A stretch of DNA of 64,000 bases from Symsagittifera roscoffensis. Lineage: Eukaryota; Xenacoelomorpha; Acoela; Convolutidae. The stretch is taken from contig NC_087064.1 of NCBI RefSeq assembly GCF_963678635.1, positions 18,710,509 through 18,774,508 of the forward strand. The letters are read 5' to 3'. Below are positions 30,481 to 42,055 of the stretch, one piece after another (the first letter of the stretch is position 1; every line of letters begins with the position of its first letter). Under the pieces are notes generated by a model. That model was not told the origin of the DNA and made no database searches. It was given only the letters and a program-made list of their open reading frames with translations. Both the position numbers and the translations under genes were made by a program.

Positions 30481-31418
30481 AACCAGGGCGCACAAAAAAC
30501 TCAGTTACGAAACAGGACGGATCAAGAAATAAGGGGAAAAGAAACACCGACAACTAAACCGTCAAAGTCAAGGGAATCGTATGATGTACGGAGAAATAAT
30601 TTCGAAAGCGACCGGCTAGAAAAAACAGAAGGTAACTGCGCAGATTGTAAATAACAAGAGTTACCAACACTTCAGGGACCCCTACCTGTTGAGCGTTCAC
30701 CAGGCGAAGACGACGGTCAATAAGATTCAAAGAGGGAACCCGAATTTGTTCCACCATTCGACGACCATATTAGGAAGAGAACGAAAGTAGCCAGTATTGA
30801 GTCTTCCGAAGACGAATGATTTCCTACTGATCATGACACTGCAACCAGCAGTAGTAACAGCGAGGGTGAGGAACAAAATGAGGGAGATGAACAGAGTGAA
30901 ATAGAGGATCTGGGCGAGCGAGAGGACCAGAAAGAGAGGAGCCAAGACGCCAGATGAAAATCTCCGGAATCAATTCAGGGAAGACTCAATGTGACAGTAC
31001 CAATTGAAAGAACGACGGTTCAGCCAAGACTTGCAGTAAGTACTGAAGGAACTGAGACGGCGCCTGGAGGAGTCAGTGGCAGAAGAAAGGCGGACTCAAT
31101 ATACTGCCATTTTTGCGACTTTGCGAATTTCGGGAGAAATCAAAATCTAGAACCCTGAAATACATATGTACCCGATCCGATTGTCTCGCGATAATAGATC
31201 GCATAAGACGTCACCAGATAGATCAGCCAGATCATAAGGGTAGTTGCGAGGCTATCAGAAGTACAAAACGTACTGATATTTATGAACAACCGAAGAGTCC
31301 TGGGCGCCAGAAATATACGCACAACCAAGAAAACAGAATGGCTCGCTGAACTGTACGTTAAGTACAAGAACAAAAAGCTAAAATCCTTGTCAAGAGTGGT
31401 TGAAGATGCACCATACGA
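30481..31418 (+). pseudogene. Decayed linker and C2H2 remnant, duplication copy 1
   Basis: Broken frames with a recognisable family segment: EERSQDARR-like sequence near 30,940, the first half of the finger (YCHFCDF, about 31,100), CTRSDCLAIIDRIRRHQ at about 31,165-31,215, and WLAELYVKYKNKK near 31,340. The middle of the finger gene present at 9,780-11,100 is missing. Confidence 0.55.
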
Positions 31419-32014
31419 TTTCCTCAACATCTGTCCCCTTCCATAGTCCCCTTCCTCAACATCCCCCTTTCTTTATTATTTGTTTATTATTATTATTAAT
31501 ATTACCACCAATCCTTCGACGAGCTCAACTTTCGGGTAAGTCATTCTTATTTTGTTCAAATAGATCATTCATTTTGCCCAAATAGAGGTGGTGGCCGCCG
31601 CACTTGACGAATTTCCTTTCTTCGAGATTCAGCAATAAAACATGCATTTTTGAAGGAAATCGTTCACCGCAGCCAACAGTTAAGCTACGCTGCCAAAATA
31701 TTGGCTTTCCTATATACCATAAAGTTTGGTTGCATATAATAGGTATATAACGTCATTTTACATGTAAACAAGCCAATACCCCCAAACTTTAGAAGGGAAA
31801 ACATGCACCAACCAAAACTTAATTCCATTCCCGTTTCCATAAAGTGGCTGGAAAATTACCAATTTTAACCCCCCTTAAAACATGCGTGCCTGAAAAAGTA
31901 GGGGCTTTAACCCCTTTGGGGGTTAAAAGTGGTAAGTACAACGGCACACTGAATTTTGGGGGGGGGGTTAAAAGTTGTCATTTTCCTAGCCACTTTTACT
32001 ATACTACTAAGGAG

Positions 32015-32319
32015 AGTTTATTTGTGCCTATTGGCGGAGGAGAACGATGAAAAAGGAATATGAAAGAATGAAGAGTGAAGGCAGTAACGACTACTGCTTC
32101 ACAGACGGGTAAGGGCTGTATATCGACGTGAGGATTCCAAAGACAAGTGGAACAGAACGGTACATGAACGATGACCACTTAAACCCAAACGATATATCTC
32201 GAAGATTGATTCACAACAGTTTATCTCATGTATCTCTAAAGCTACCAGGAGGAAAGAAAAATATTGCGAGATTTTTTATGACTATGGAGACGACCTTGCA
32301 CAGTGGCGTTTGAAAGAAC
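32015..32319 (+). pseudogene. 3' half of the SET domain, duplicated copy
   Basis: Copy of 30,176-30,480 with a few substitutions (for example a Glu-to-Lys change in the RIPETSG segment and Ala-to-Asp ahead of ISRRL). The same internal TAA is present. Confidence 0.6.
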
Positions 32320-33257
32320 AACCAGGGCGCACAAAAAACTCAGTTACGAAACAGGACGGATCAAGAAATAAGGGGAAAAGAAACACCGACAACTAAACCG
32401 TCAAAGTCAAGGGAATCGTATGATGTACGGAGAAATAATTTCGAAAGCGACCGGCTAGAAAAAACAGAAGGTAACTGCGCAGATTGTAAATAACAAGAGT
32501 TACCAACACTTCAGGGACCCCTACCTGTTGAGCGTTCACCAGGCGAAGACGACGGTCAATAAGATTCAAAGAGGGAACCCGAATTTGTTCCACCATTCGA
32601 CGACCATATTAGGAAGAGAACGAAAGTAGCCAGTATTGAGTCTTCCGAAGACGAATGATTTCCTACTGATCATGACACTGCAACCAGCAGTAGTAACAGC
32701 GAGGGTGAGGAACAAAATGAGGGAGATGAACAGAGTGAAATAGAGGATCTGGGCGAGCGAGAGGACCAGAAAGAGAGGAGCCAAGACGCCAGATGAAAAT
32801 CTCCGGAATCAATTCAGGGAAGACTCAATGTGACAGTACCAATTGAAAGAACGACGGTTCAGCCAAGACTTGCAGTAAGTACTGAAGGAACTGAGACGGC
32901 GCCTGGAGGAGTCAGTGGCAGAAGAAAGGCGGACTCAATATACTGCCATTTTTGCGACTTTGCGAATTTCGGGAGAAATCAAAATCTAGAACCCTGAAAT
33001 ACATATGTACCCGATCCGATTGTCTCGCGATAATAGATCGCATAAGACGTCACCAGATAGATCAGCCAGATCATAAGGGTAGTTGCGAGGCTATCAGAAG
33101 TACAAAACGTACTGATATTTATGAACAACCGAAGAGTCCTGGGCGCCAGAAATATACGCACAACCAAGAAAACAGAATGGCTCGCTGAACTGTACGTTAA
33201 GTACAAGAACAAAAAGCTAAAATCCTTGTCAAGAGTGGTTGAAGATGCACCATACGA
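32320..33257 (+). pseudogene. Decayed linker and C2H2 remnant, duplication copy 2
   Basis: Copy of 30,481-31,418. Unlike copy 1 it runs on without interruption into the BEN-like gene at 33,258, so this copy holds the original right-hand junction. Confidence 0.55.
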
Positions 33258-33891
33258 CTTGACAAGGGACCAAGTCATGAGCGTTTTCAAACAAATCAAG
33301 ACGTTGGAAAACGATTTGTTTTGCATGAAATACATTGTTTATTTTAAGGGAGAGATACGCGTATGTCAGTGTTCGGAGGCAAAGCAGATAGCAGAGTTAG
33401 TCGTCGCAAAATTTGCCGAGCTAAATTGAGTCAACGCGGAGCATGCCGCTAAAACTGCTACTGAAAGCAAGAAATTAATGGACAGATTCACCTCGTTAAT
33501 AAAGATGAACAAACCATCTTCATCTGCGAAACTTGGACCATTACCGGAGCGTGAGGGCAATGAACCCATATGGTTTGGAGAAGAAGATTTGAAAATAGAC
33601 TTGATGGAGTTTGATCCATCGGAAGGGGCTTCAGTTTTTGGGCGGAAATTGGCGTCTGTTATTTTCAAGCCTGGGGCAGATTGTATCCTCATAAAACAGC
33701 GTAATGGGATTAAAATGACCAAAAAAGGATCCCGAAATGGGGCACCATCGGAGTTGGAGAACTTGTTTCGGGAAGTTGTGAAAAAGAATTTTGTGACCGG
33801 CACCGAAGAAGCTTTTGAAATTGCTATCCGAGGAGGTAACCAGTATGGATCAGACATGGCCAAAGCGCACCGAGGAAAGGTCGACCAATGA
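33121..33891 (+). pseudogene. Gene with BEN-like features, first part, unit copy 1
   Basis: The frame reads WLAELYVKYKNKKLKSL, then LTRDQVMSVFKQIKTLEND and an Ala/Glu-rich helix to a TGA at 33,427. It reopens at 33,478 with LGPLPEREGNEPIWFGEEDL, then FGRKLASVIF...SRNGAPSELENLFREVVKKNF. The last stretch has the spacing of a BEN domain (F..KLA..IF, then a helix with ELE..FREVV...F), a DNA- or chromatin-binding module. This is weak, judged by eye. The TGA is private to this copy; unit copy 2 has an Arg codon there. A GTAACC near 33,837 may be a donor. Confidence 0.4.
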
Positions 33892-34114
33892 ACTTTGAAT
33901 TGGATATGGCTTGATATGGCACTTTTAAGAAGTTCAATCTAGCAGAAACCATTTTCATTATCAATTTTGTTTGGTCTAAACTTAGTCAATTGAACTTGAT
34001 TCTCAAAATTTTTTTGTTTGATTTGTTTCTTTTAAGTAGCTCCTGCAATGCGATAATTGAAAAAGGCGTTGTTGTCCCATATTGTTTCTTTAGACTGAAA
34101 TAAGGTCATTCTTA

Positions 34115-35024
34115 ATGGAAACAGCTGAATCTGACGATGAGCCAATAACAATCAACCGCGCATCAAAATCTAAAAGATGGAATGTCAATACGCCTAAAGA
34201 AGGCTCGAGTGTTCAGAAGTCTTTTGTGATTAAGGGATCAAGTCAGCTAGATGTAACTCCATTGCATGAAATCGCTGCTGGAAGTTCGTCACAATTACTT
34301 AAAAGGGGTCCATTACGAGAAGATAAAATTGTTTCCCCTACACCCGTTGAATATCAAAGCAAGAAACGGTTGATAGATTAGCTGGAGCAAAAGCTAAACA
34401 AGGAAATTGAGTCACAGAAAAAAACTAAACGCGATACGTTCCAAGAGAAGGCGAATAACCTCGAATTCCTGAAGGTCATGTCCCTTGAGTTAAGCGGGGA
34501 AAATCTTGTGCCTGATAACGAATCGGACGAAGTCGTGTGGTTAAAGATGGATGGAGAGTCGATTAATCTGATATCAATTTTTGCTGTTCCGCAACTTAGT
34601 AAGTTTGGTAGACTACTTGCGACCAAAATGACGGAAATGATAGGATGCGAGAGACAAGGCGTGTTTTATAGGACACCTACCCCAAAGAGGAGGAAAAAGT
34701 TTACAGGAAAATTGTGGAGCTTAAATATCCTCACGATGCGAGTTATGCTTACTCTGAGGCCAGGAGAGGAGCGAACTCAATGGGGTTTATTGTACCGCAG
34801 AAAATATCCAGCAAAACTCAAGGAGATAATGAATCAAGAGCATCGGAAAATGGTCGCAGAAAAGCTGCAATCAATATCTGGCGCGCATAATCAATTGGAT
34901 TAAGTATGGAAGTTCTCAGACTCTTCCATTCGCAATCAAAAAGTCATTTCTTGTTATCATTTCTGATTGATCAGTTGCTTGCTTTATTATGTAAAGAAAC
35001 ACTTATCTTTTTAAATGAAATAAA
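34115..35024 (+). pseudogene. Gene with BEN-like features, second part, unit copy 1
   Basis: Starts METAESDDEPITINR, has a Ser/Lys-rich N-terminal region, is interrupted by a TAG at 34,378, and continues from 34,478 with VVWLKMDGESINLISIFAVP, then FGRLLATKM and a basic C-terminus ending at 34,903. A short deletion relative to unit copy 2 removes the FGKHDKCRL segment after TKM. An AATAAA follows at 35,019. An acceptor-like tttctttag precedes it at about 34,092, so this may be a downstream exon of the frame ending at 33,891, though phases do not obviously fit. Confidence 0.4.
35019..35024 (+). terminator. Polyadenylation signal after the BEN-like gene, copy 1
   Basis: AATAAA about 115 bases past the stop at 34,903. 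It shows that the BEN-like gene and the downstream transposase are separate transcription units. Confidence 0.5.
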
Positions 35025-35250
35025 AGACTTGATTTGCTTATCTCTTTCATAGGTAGATTTTTTTGGTTCAAGCAACGGCTGTTAGTTGCAAGTGAGCTTC
35101 ATTTTAGTTCAAGTTTTTAGGAAAACCTTTATAAGATTTTGAATGTTTTCTAGTTTCACATTATGTTGCATCACTTGAAGGCAAAATTGCCTCATTTTAG
35201 CCCACTGTGACGCTTTTGTTAGTAGCCGTTTCGTGAAATAGAGCAATCAA

Positions 35251-38200
35251 GTGCCAGAATCCTTGGTGCAGGACCTTAGCTGTGAATCTTATCAGAAAAT
35301 TAAAACCCAACACAATGTTGCACAAAAATACGAGCAAACTTTGAGTGAGTCTTATCAGGATACCATAAAGTCTTCTTTTGAATTCAAATTCGATACTTTC
35401 GGTGGATATCGTCTGTCTTATGAAGGAAAGAAAAAACTTTCATCAAACGCCCAAAAAAGACACAAAATACAAGGTTTAAGCTCTCTCATCCAACGTGTTC
35501 CGAAACCGCTTGAAAATCATTTCAAGCCTGTCTCTGTCTTTGCACCTTTGCACCGACAGAACTTTGCTCTCAAATGCGAATTATGGTCGCTCCAGTTCGC
35601 TTCGTAAATCACTCCTGATCCACTCCATCCAAATTGCGAGTACGTCATCAGTGAGTACAAAAACCTGAAATATCTAGGACTTCAGCTGTTGAAAGAAATC
35701 GAACAACATACAGAATTGACTGCATACTACGGTTCCGACTTTTTCGAAGCTGGTAATTCCTCCTGTAAATGTCCTCATACTGAATTCCATCGCATTGTTC
35801 TTTCACCATCCAGTTTTAGAGTAAGTACTATACACCATCAAATTAGCCTCAAGTCAGAAAACAAAAGGTTTGAAGATAGGTTTTGGATGAATCGACGAAA
35901 TGTTCCTAAGAAGAAAAGGAGAGTAATGCACTGTGAAATTAGAGAGCATGATTCAGATAGCTCGGATTTGAGCGAGAATAATGAGATTAACTGCAGTGGA
36001 GAAATAAAACCTGTGTGCTACTCGAGAGAATCAAGTAACGTAGATTCTGACTCCAATGCTTCTAGGGATCAATATGGCGAATCATCTCATTCTGATGACA
36101 ACAGTTCTGATACTTCAATAAATTCACTTTCCCTTACGACAGAGGTTGATAACCGAGGTATGCCATTTAATGCGATGGTTTCATCGCCCATATTGGCAGG
36201 GGCTGTTGATGAAATAGAGAGTCTCGATTTGTCGAGTAATGATGTTTTGAGAGAAGATGCGCTCGATTTCGATGGATCATCAAGTAGTGGGGCTTCGGAT
36301 GCAAGTCAACATGATACGACAGGAGTCTCGAATTTTCGTCTGTGTCAACGCCATCATAGCTCGACACGGAACTTCTGATGCTGAAGGCTAATAACTGGTT
36401 CAAGTTGACTAAGACTGCGTTTCCTGAGAGCAATATTCCCAATTTAAGGCCTTCAAAGGACAGTAGAACGTAGCGAAAGCAAGCAAAGGGACTTCTATGA
36501 GAACTTCAGAAATAGGAAAGCGATGGCAGCTTGATTTTGTGTTGGATTTGAGAAAAATCATTGCAACGAACATCCAGGAAATTTTTCGCTACTCAACTGG
36601 ACGTAATGAAAACACGGGTCTTAAAGTAGGTATCCCATTCAATCACGAGCTACAAACTCTGAAAATCCATTTGTTGTTAAACTCAGATGGAGTGAATGCC
36701 TTTAAGTCCAATTCAAGATCACTTTGGCCTGTTTGGTTAGCCGTCGCTGACCTTCCTCCCGTGAAACGATGTATGTACAAGAACATCACGCTTGCCACTT
36801 TGTGGTATGGAAAGAACAAACCAGATTGGAATGAGCTTTTCCAGGTATTATGTTACAAAAATGCTTTCCAGTTTAGTTTTTGAATTAACCCTCGTTGAGA
36901 GGTTTTGAAGCACCAAAAATCAAAACGAATTGTTAGATCAATTGAAAATTTCTTTAAATTCAAGGCCTAATGAATTAACTTTGTTTAATTCCTTTATGTT
37001 GTAGGCAAATGATCCGTAAAATGATGTATTGGTTATCGTTTTAGGAACTGCAAACTAAACTTCAAGTAACTGACTGCTCAATCAACTTTCTTGGACGAAC
37101 CTACCACCTAAGTTTTTGCGTCAAAGTGTTAATTTCTGATATGCCTGCAACAGCCGCTATGCTAAATATGCACCACCATAGAGCAAAATTTGGGTGCACA
37201 TTGTGTTTTGCAGAGTCAGATTTCAAAGAAAATATTCGTTATTATCCGAATAAGGTCTCTAAAATGCGGGACAGTGAAACGCATTGCCAAGTTTTAGAAG
37301 AATCGATGTTATTAGACAAGCCCTATAAGGGAGTTAAAGGACCAACGAAGCTTTCGGCTAATTTGAAGGGATTGCCTTTGATAGCTCCAGTCGATAGTTT
37401 GCACCAAGTTTACCTTGGTGTAACTGAAGTCGTGTTAGGCGTCGTTGTAGCCAAAATTGCACAAGTGGACAAAAGAGATCTAAATCTTTTAGCTGGATCA
37501 ATCAAAGTAAGTCTTCCTAGTTTTCAAAGTTGAACTAACAGGTTCGATAATTAATTGTGTAAGTTTTTTTAGCTAACAAAAGACTTTAAAGAGTCGTGCG
37601 ACCATTATCTGAAATTGAGCACTTCAAAGAAAATGAGTTCAAGGTCTGGCTCATCTACATTGGCCCCGTCTTGTTGAAAGAAAGCGCCGCGACAACTTTT
37701 TGAAAGATTTTCAATTTTGAGCAACGCAATTCGCTTGCTGATGATGTCGAGCATTTATGTAGATACAGTAGATATGCTTTTACATCTTTTCTTGAAGACG
37801 GAGGAAGCCTATACATATGTAGTTTTCTCACAAAATCTCCACAGTTTGAACCATCTCGCGTGGTGAGTTCGAAATTTTGGGCCACTCTGAACTTGTTCAT
37901 AAATGATGTTTGAGTCGGCAAATTATCTCTTGCAATCTAAATTCACCGGAACTGTTATTATTCTTCCACTTATTATAGAAAAATACCATAGAAATAAGGA
38001 TACGATGAAACAAAATGTAGGAGACAACCATCTAGCAGAGCTGTGCCATCGGTTGAAAAATACCGAAACACGCTTTGAAAAAAATAAATTGGATAATTCT
38101 AGATTGCCCTTAGAACATAGAGTTGAAAAAATGTCGAGCTACAGCAATGCTAACTTCCTTATTTTGAGCTAGATTCAGCATTGCACTCTACTTCCACCAA

Positions 38201-38462
38201 CAGTTATGTAACCTTCCTAAAGAATGGTATCTCACAGTGTGGTCAAATACAATATTTTATTGGCGGTTGTCCCGAAAGGTTCTCAGTACAATATTTCGAG
38301 ATTGTGGAATCTTACCAATGTGCAAAGAAAACAGATCTGCCTGTCTTTTCATTTCCTGAAGTGAAAAAATCCGACCATGTTGAGATAGTCAGTCTACATA
38401 TATGGCCGAGAAACTTCTTCGCGTGGATATATGTGATAGTATATACCTTATTCCGCTCATAA
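35251..38462 (+). pseudogene. CACTA-like (Transposase_21-type) transposase, copy 1
   Basis: An acidic Ser-rich N-terminal region (35,689-36,378, with KKKRRV) precedes exon 36,497-36,844, which holds LLLNSDGVNAFKSNSRSLWP and TLATLWYGKNKPDW, the DG..FKSS..WP...GKKP core of EnSpm/CACTA-like transposases. Exon 37,045-37,506 holds DMPATAAMLNMHHHRAKFGC and GVKGPTKLSANLKGLPLI, then DSLHQVYLGV. The exon from 37,573 holds RPLSEIEHFKENEF and a long helical region, then FESANYLLQSKFTGTV. The tail with GQIQYFIGG ends at 38,462. Exons join in phase 0 at the first intron. A frameshift near 37,595 and in-frame TGA, TGA and TAA around 37,864-37,905 kill it; copy 2 has the same lesions. Confidence 0.85.
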
Positions 38463-39224
38463 ATATGTTCAAACATGATTAACATTCACATTGAAGCGCA
38501 AAAACAATGTCATCTTTCGATATTTATTGTTGTAGGAAATACCACTGAGTCATAGAATTTTCTTGTAGTAAGAGCAATGCTCAAATTGTTGACCACTCTA
38601 GTTTAAGATTTATTGAGGAGAAAAACTCTGGTTTAAGATTTATTGAAATTATTCTGGTGCGGAAACTACAAGTAGTTTCAGCACTTACAAATAATGTTAA
38701 TGTTGGAGATGGAAAATGATTGATTAATTAGTAATATTTTATAGAGATAGTTTTATGAATAATTTATTTGGTTAATAAATACTAGTTTAGAACCGGTTCC
38801 ACCCATCCGGAGCTTAGAGAGTTTTTAGTTTTTTTTTGTTTATTAAAGTGAAGGACAGGTGAAGTAGTTTTCTGTCCCCCTTTGTAGTATTTTGAGAAAT
38901 CCATTTTTGGCTGACTGGCCACTAAGTTTTGAACAACATTTCATACGCAGCAAAAACTTTCGATAGTCGATAGGATGTTTTCCTGATAATGAAACCCTCT
39001 TTTTATCCTAAATCTAGGCTTTCAATTTTTTGCATAACTACTACAATTTCCAAACAGTATTTTGTTTTCGCTACAATTTCGATAACTGAAAGCAAATAAG
39101 CACTCAAAAATAGAAATAATAAATTTTGTTTTTCCTTTAATATTGTATCAAATTCATTTTAAAAAATAATTGAGACTGGTAAAAGGCTTTCCTCTTATTT
39201 TAAAATTCTACTTTAGCTAAATTT
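38463..39224. other. 3' non-coding part of the duplicated unit, copy 1
   Basis: Matches 45,366-46,122. It contains a short local repeat (ctctggtttaagatttattga). No CACTA-like terminus is evident at the right boundary, where the copies diverge after ctactttagctaa. Confidence 0.6.
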
Positions 39225-39950
39225 GTGACAGAAAATTAAGCGCGACTTCGATTAGTGAACTTGAGTTCCTTCAAGTTCAAAGATGCCTTATAACTATGCT
39301 TATCATGAGAAATGTGTCTAGAACTTCAGAGGTTTTGAAGATGCAGAACATTTTCCTGTAGAGAACTTTCTACGATGAGAGAAGCGATCTAACTGGTTTC
39401 GAATGTGTGCCTGAAAACTTGAGAAAAGTGCCCCCAGGAGCGGAGCGAGAGGCTGTACAGTTGCAGTATGAGCAAATACAGCAAAAACAAGCTGGCTGTG
39501 TACAGAGCTGACCATGACTTGTCCGAGCTGACTGTGTACAGATATCAAATTAAATACTACCGAACTGTTGCAAGATTGTTCCAGTGTAAAAATTTCACTT
39601 CGAAAAACTATCCAAAACCGATGAAGTCAATGTGGGCGGCTGATGAAATCATAACAGAAACACACAGGAGTGAAATGAATGACCACGTGGGTTTAGCAAG
39701 GAGGTGTCAAAACTCATGAGAATGCCAGAAACAAATTAACGAAAGCAAAGATTGTGCCGCATCATGTAGACAGAGCCCTCCAGAAGGCTGCTGAACATTC
39801 TAATTCAATTTTGCCGCTGAACCGTCAGGTTCTTTCGTTGCACCACAAACTCTACCACTGCTAATACATCTGCCAGAACTTGAAAGTGAGGAAGACGATA
39901 ATCAAGTGGTGAGCGACAATCTGCTATCAGAAGTACAAAACGTACTGATA
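39225..39950 (+). pseudogene. Fragment of the C2H2 family C-terminal region between the two units
   Basis: Related to 10,508-11,100 and 1-420 but more diverged: gcgcgacttcgattagtgaa at 39,240, the YRYQIKYYRTVARLFQCK segment at about 39,535-39,590, and the acidic ESEEDD segment at about 39,880. A small internal duplication of agctgactgtgtacag occurs at 39,490-39,545. It provides the left flank of unit copy 2, which suggests the whole family gene continued into the BEN-like part. Confidence 0.55.
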
Positions 39951-41765
39951 TTTATGAACAACCGAAGAATCCTGGGCGCCAGAAATATACGCACAACCAA
40001 GAAAACAGAGAATAGCTCGCTGAACTGAACGTTAAGTACAAGAACAAAAAGCTAAAGTCCTTGTCAAGAGTGGTTAAAAATGCACCATACGACTTGACAA
40101 GGGACCAAGTCATGAGCGTTTTCAAACAAATCAAGACGTTGGAAAACGATTTGTTTTGCATGAAATACATTGTTTATTTTAAGGAAGAGATACGCGTGTG
40201 TCAGTGTTCGGAGGCAAAGCAGATAGCAGAGTTAGTCGTCGCAAAATTTGCCGAGCTAAATAGAGTCAACGCGGAGCATGCCGCTAAAACTGCTACTGAA
40301 AGCAAGAAATTAAAGGACAGATTCACCTCGTTAATAAAGATGAACAAACAATCTTCATCTGCGAAACTTGGACCATTACCGTAGCGTGAGGGCAATGAAC
40401 CCATATGGTTTGGAGAAGAAGATTTGAAAATAGACTTGATGGAGGTTGATCCATCGGAAGGGGCTTCAATTTTTGGGCGGAAATTGGCGTGTTATTTTCA
40501 AGCCTGGGGCAGATTGTATCCTCATAAAACAGCGTAATGGGATTAAAATGACCAAAAAAGGATCCCGAAATGGGGCACCATCGGAGTTGGAGAACTTGTT
40601 TCGGGAAGTTGTGAAAAAGAATTTTGTGACCGGCACCGAAGAAGCTTTTGAAATTGCTATCCGAGGAGGTAACCAGTATGGATCAGACATGGCCAAAGCG
40701 CACCGAGGAAAGGTCGACCAATGAACTTTGAATTGGATATGGCTTGATATGGCACTTTTAAGAAGTTCAATCTAGCAGAAACCATATTCATTATCAATTT
40801 TGTTTGGTCTAAACCTAGTCAATTGAATTTGATTCTCAAAATTTTTTGTTTGATTTGTTTCTTTTAAGTAGCTCCTGCAATGCGATTATTGAAAATGGCG
40901 TAGTTGTCCCATATTGTTTCTTTAGACTGAAATAATGTCGTTCTTAATGGAAACAGCTGAATCTGACGATGAGCCAATAACAATCAACCGCGCATCAAAA
41001 TCTAAAAGATGGAATGTCAATACGCCTAAAGCAGGCTCGAGTGTTCAGAAGTCTTTTGTGATTAAGGGATCAAGTCAGCTAGATGTAACTCCATTGCATG
41101 AAATCGCTGCTGGAAGTTCGTCACAATTACTTAAAAGGGGTCCATTACGAGAAGATAAAATTGTTTCCTCTACAACCGTGGAATATCAAAGCAAGAAACG
41201 GTTGATGGATGAGCTGGAGCAAACGCTTAACAAGGAAATTGAGTCACAGAAAAAAACTAAAAGCGATACGTTCCAAGAGAAGGCGAATAACCTCGAATTC
41301 CTGAAGGTCATGTCCCTTGAGATAAGCGGGGAAAATCTTGTGCCTGATAACGAATCGTACGAAGTCGTGTGGTTAAAGAAGGATGGAGAGTCGATTAATC
41401 TGATATCAATTTTTGCTGTTCCGCAACTTATTAAGTTTGGTAGACTACTTGCGACCAAAATGTTCGGAAAGCACGATAAGTGCCGGCTAATGACGGAAAT
41501 GATAGGATGCGAGAGACAAGGCGTGTTTTATAGGACACCTACCCCAAAGAGGAGGAAAAAGTTTACAGGAAAATTGTGGAGCTCAAAAATCCTCGCGAGG
41601 CGAGTTTTGCTTACTCTGAGGCCAGGAGAGCAGCGAACTCAATGGGGTTTATTGTACCGCAGAAAATATCCAGCTAAACTCAAGGAGATAATGAATCAAG
41701 AGCATCGGAAAATGGTTGCAGAAAAGCAGCAATCAATAACTGGCGCGCATAATCAATTGGATTAA
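39951..41765 (+). pseudogene. Gene with BEN-like features, unit copy 2
   Basis: Counterpart of 33,121-34,903 at an offset of about 6.83 kb. The first part (40,061-40,384) lacks the TGA of copy 1 but has its own TAG at 40,382, and a small deletion near 40,490. The second part is a single open frame, 40,935-41,765 (276 aa): MSFLMETAESDDEP, a Ser/Lys-rich region, VVWLKKDGESINLISIFAVP, then FGRLLATKMFGKHDKCRLM, and a basic C-terminus. The stretch FGRLLATKMF... resembles the first helix of a BEN domain. This is the best-preserved version of the protein. Its role is unknown; DNA binding is inferred from the basic tail and the weak BEN likeness. Confidence 0.45.
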
Positions 41766-41878
41766 GTATGGAAGTACTCAGACTCTTCCATTCGCAATCA
41801 AAAGTCATTTCTTGTTATCATTTCTGATTGATCAGTTGCTTGCTTTATTATGTAAAGAAACACTCATCTTTTTAAATG

Positions 41879-41884
41879 AAATAA
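41879..41884 (+). terminator. Polyadenylation signal after the BEN-like gene, copy 2
   Basis: AATAAA about 115 bases past the stop at 41,765, in the same place as in copy 1. Confidence 0.5.
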
Positions 41885-42055
41885 AAGCCTTGATTTGCTT
41901 ATCTCTTTCATAGGTAGACTTTTTTGGTTCAAGCAAAGGCTGTTAGTTGCAAGTGAGCTTCATTTTAGTTCAGGTTTTTAGGAAAACGTTTATAAGATTT
42001 TGACTTTTTTCTAGTTTCACATTATGTTGCATCACTTAAAGGCAAAAACTGCCGC

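Larger units (their letters stand above)
29610..31418. repeat. 1.8-kb tandem duplication, copy 1
   Basis: Contains the last 560 bp of the Polinton (with right terminal repeat) and 1.25 kb of flanking SET/finger pseudogene. It matches 31,445-33,257 with only scattered substitutions and small indels (for example ataccaaac versus atacccccaaac), so the duplication is recent. Confidence 0.95.
31445..33257. repeat. 1.8-kb tandem duplication, copy 2 (solo Polinton right end)
   Basis: Second copy, joined to the first by a 26-bp junction (31,419-31,444) that itself contains a cctcaacatc word also found at the start of the copy. It carries a right terminal repeat at 31,793-32,008 and the aaggag site at 32,009-32,014, but no left end, so it is a duplicated fragment and not a second insertion. 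Confidence 0.95.

Noticed and set aside
31793-32014. A second Polinton insertion
   Set aside because: Only a right end is present and its flank equals that of the first copy; it is part of a tandem duplication.
30554-32784. Hydrophobic minus-strand frames (67-72 codons), seen twice
   Set aside because: Mirror readings of the decayed linker in the 1.8-kb duplication; they look like membrane proteins only by composition.
33837-34092. Intron joining the two parts of the BEN-like gene
   Set aside because: Splice-like ends exist, but the joined phase runs into a stop at once in both copies, so I did not draw it.
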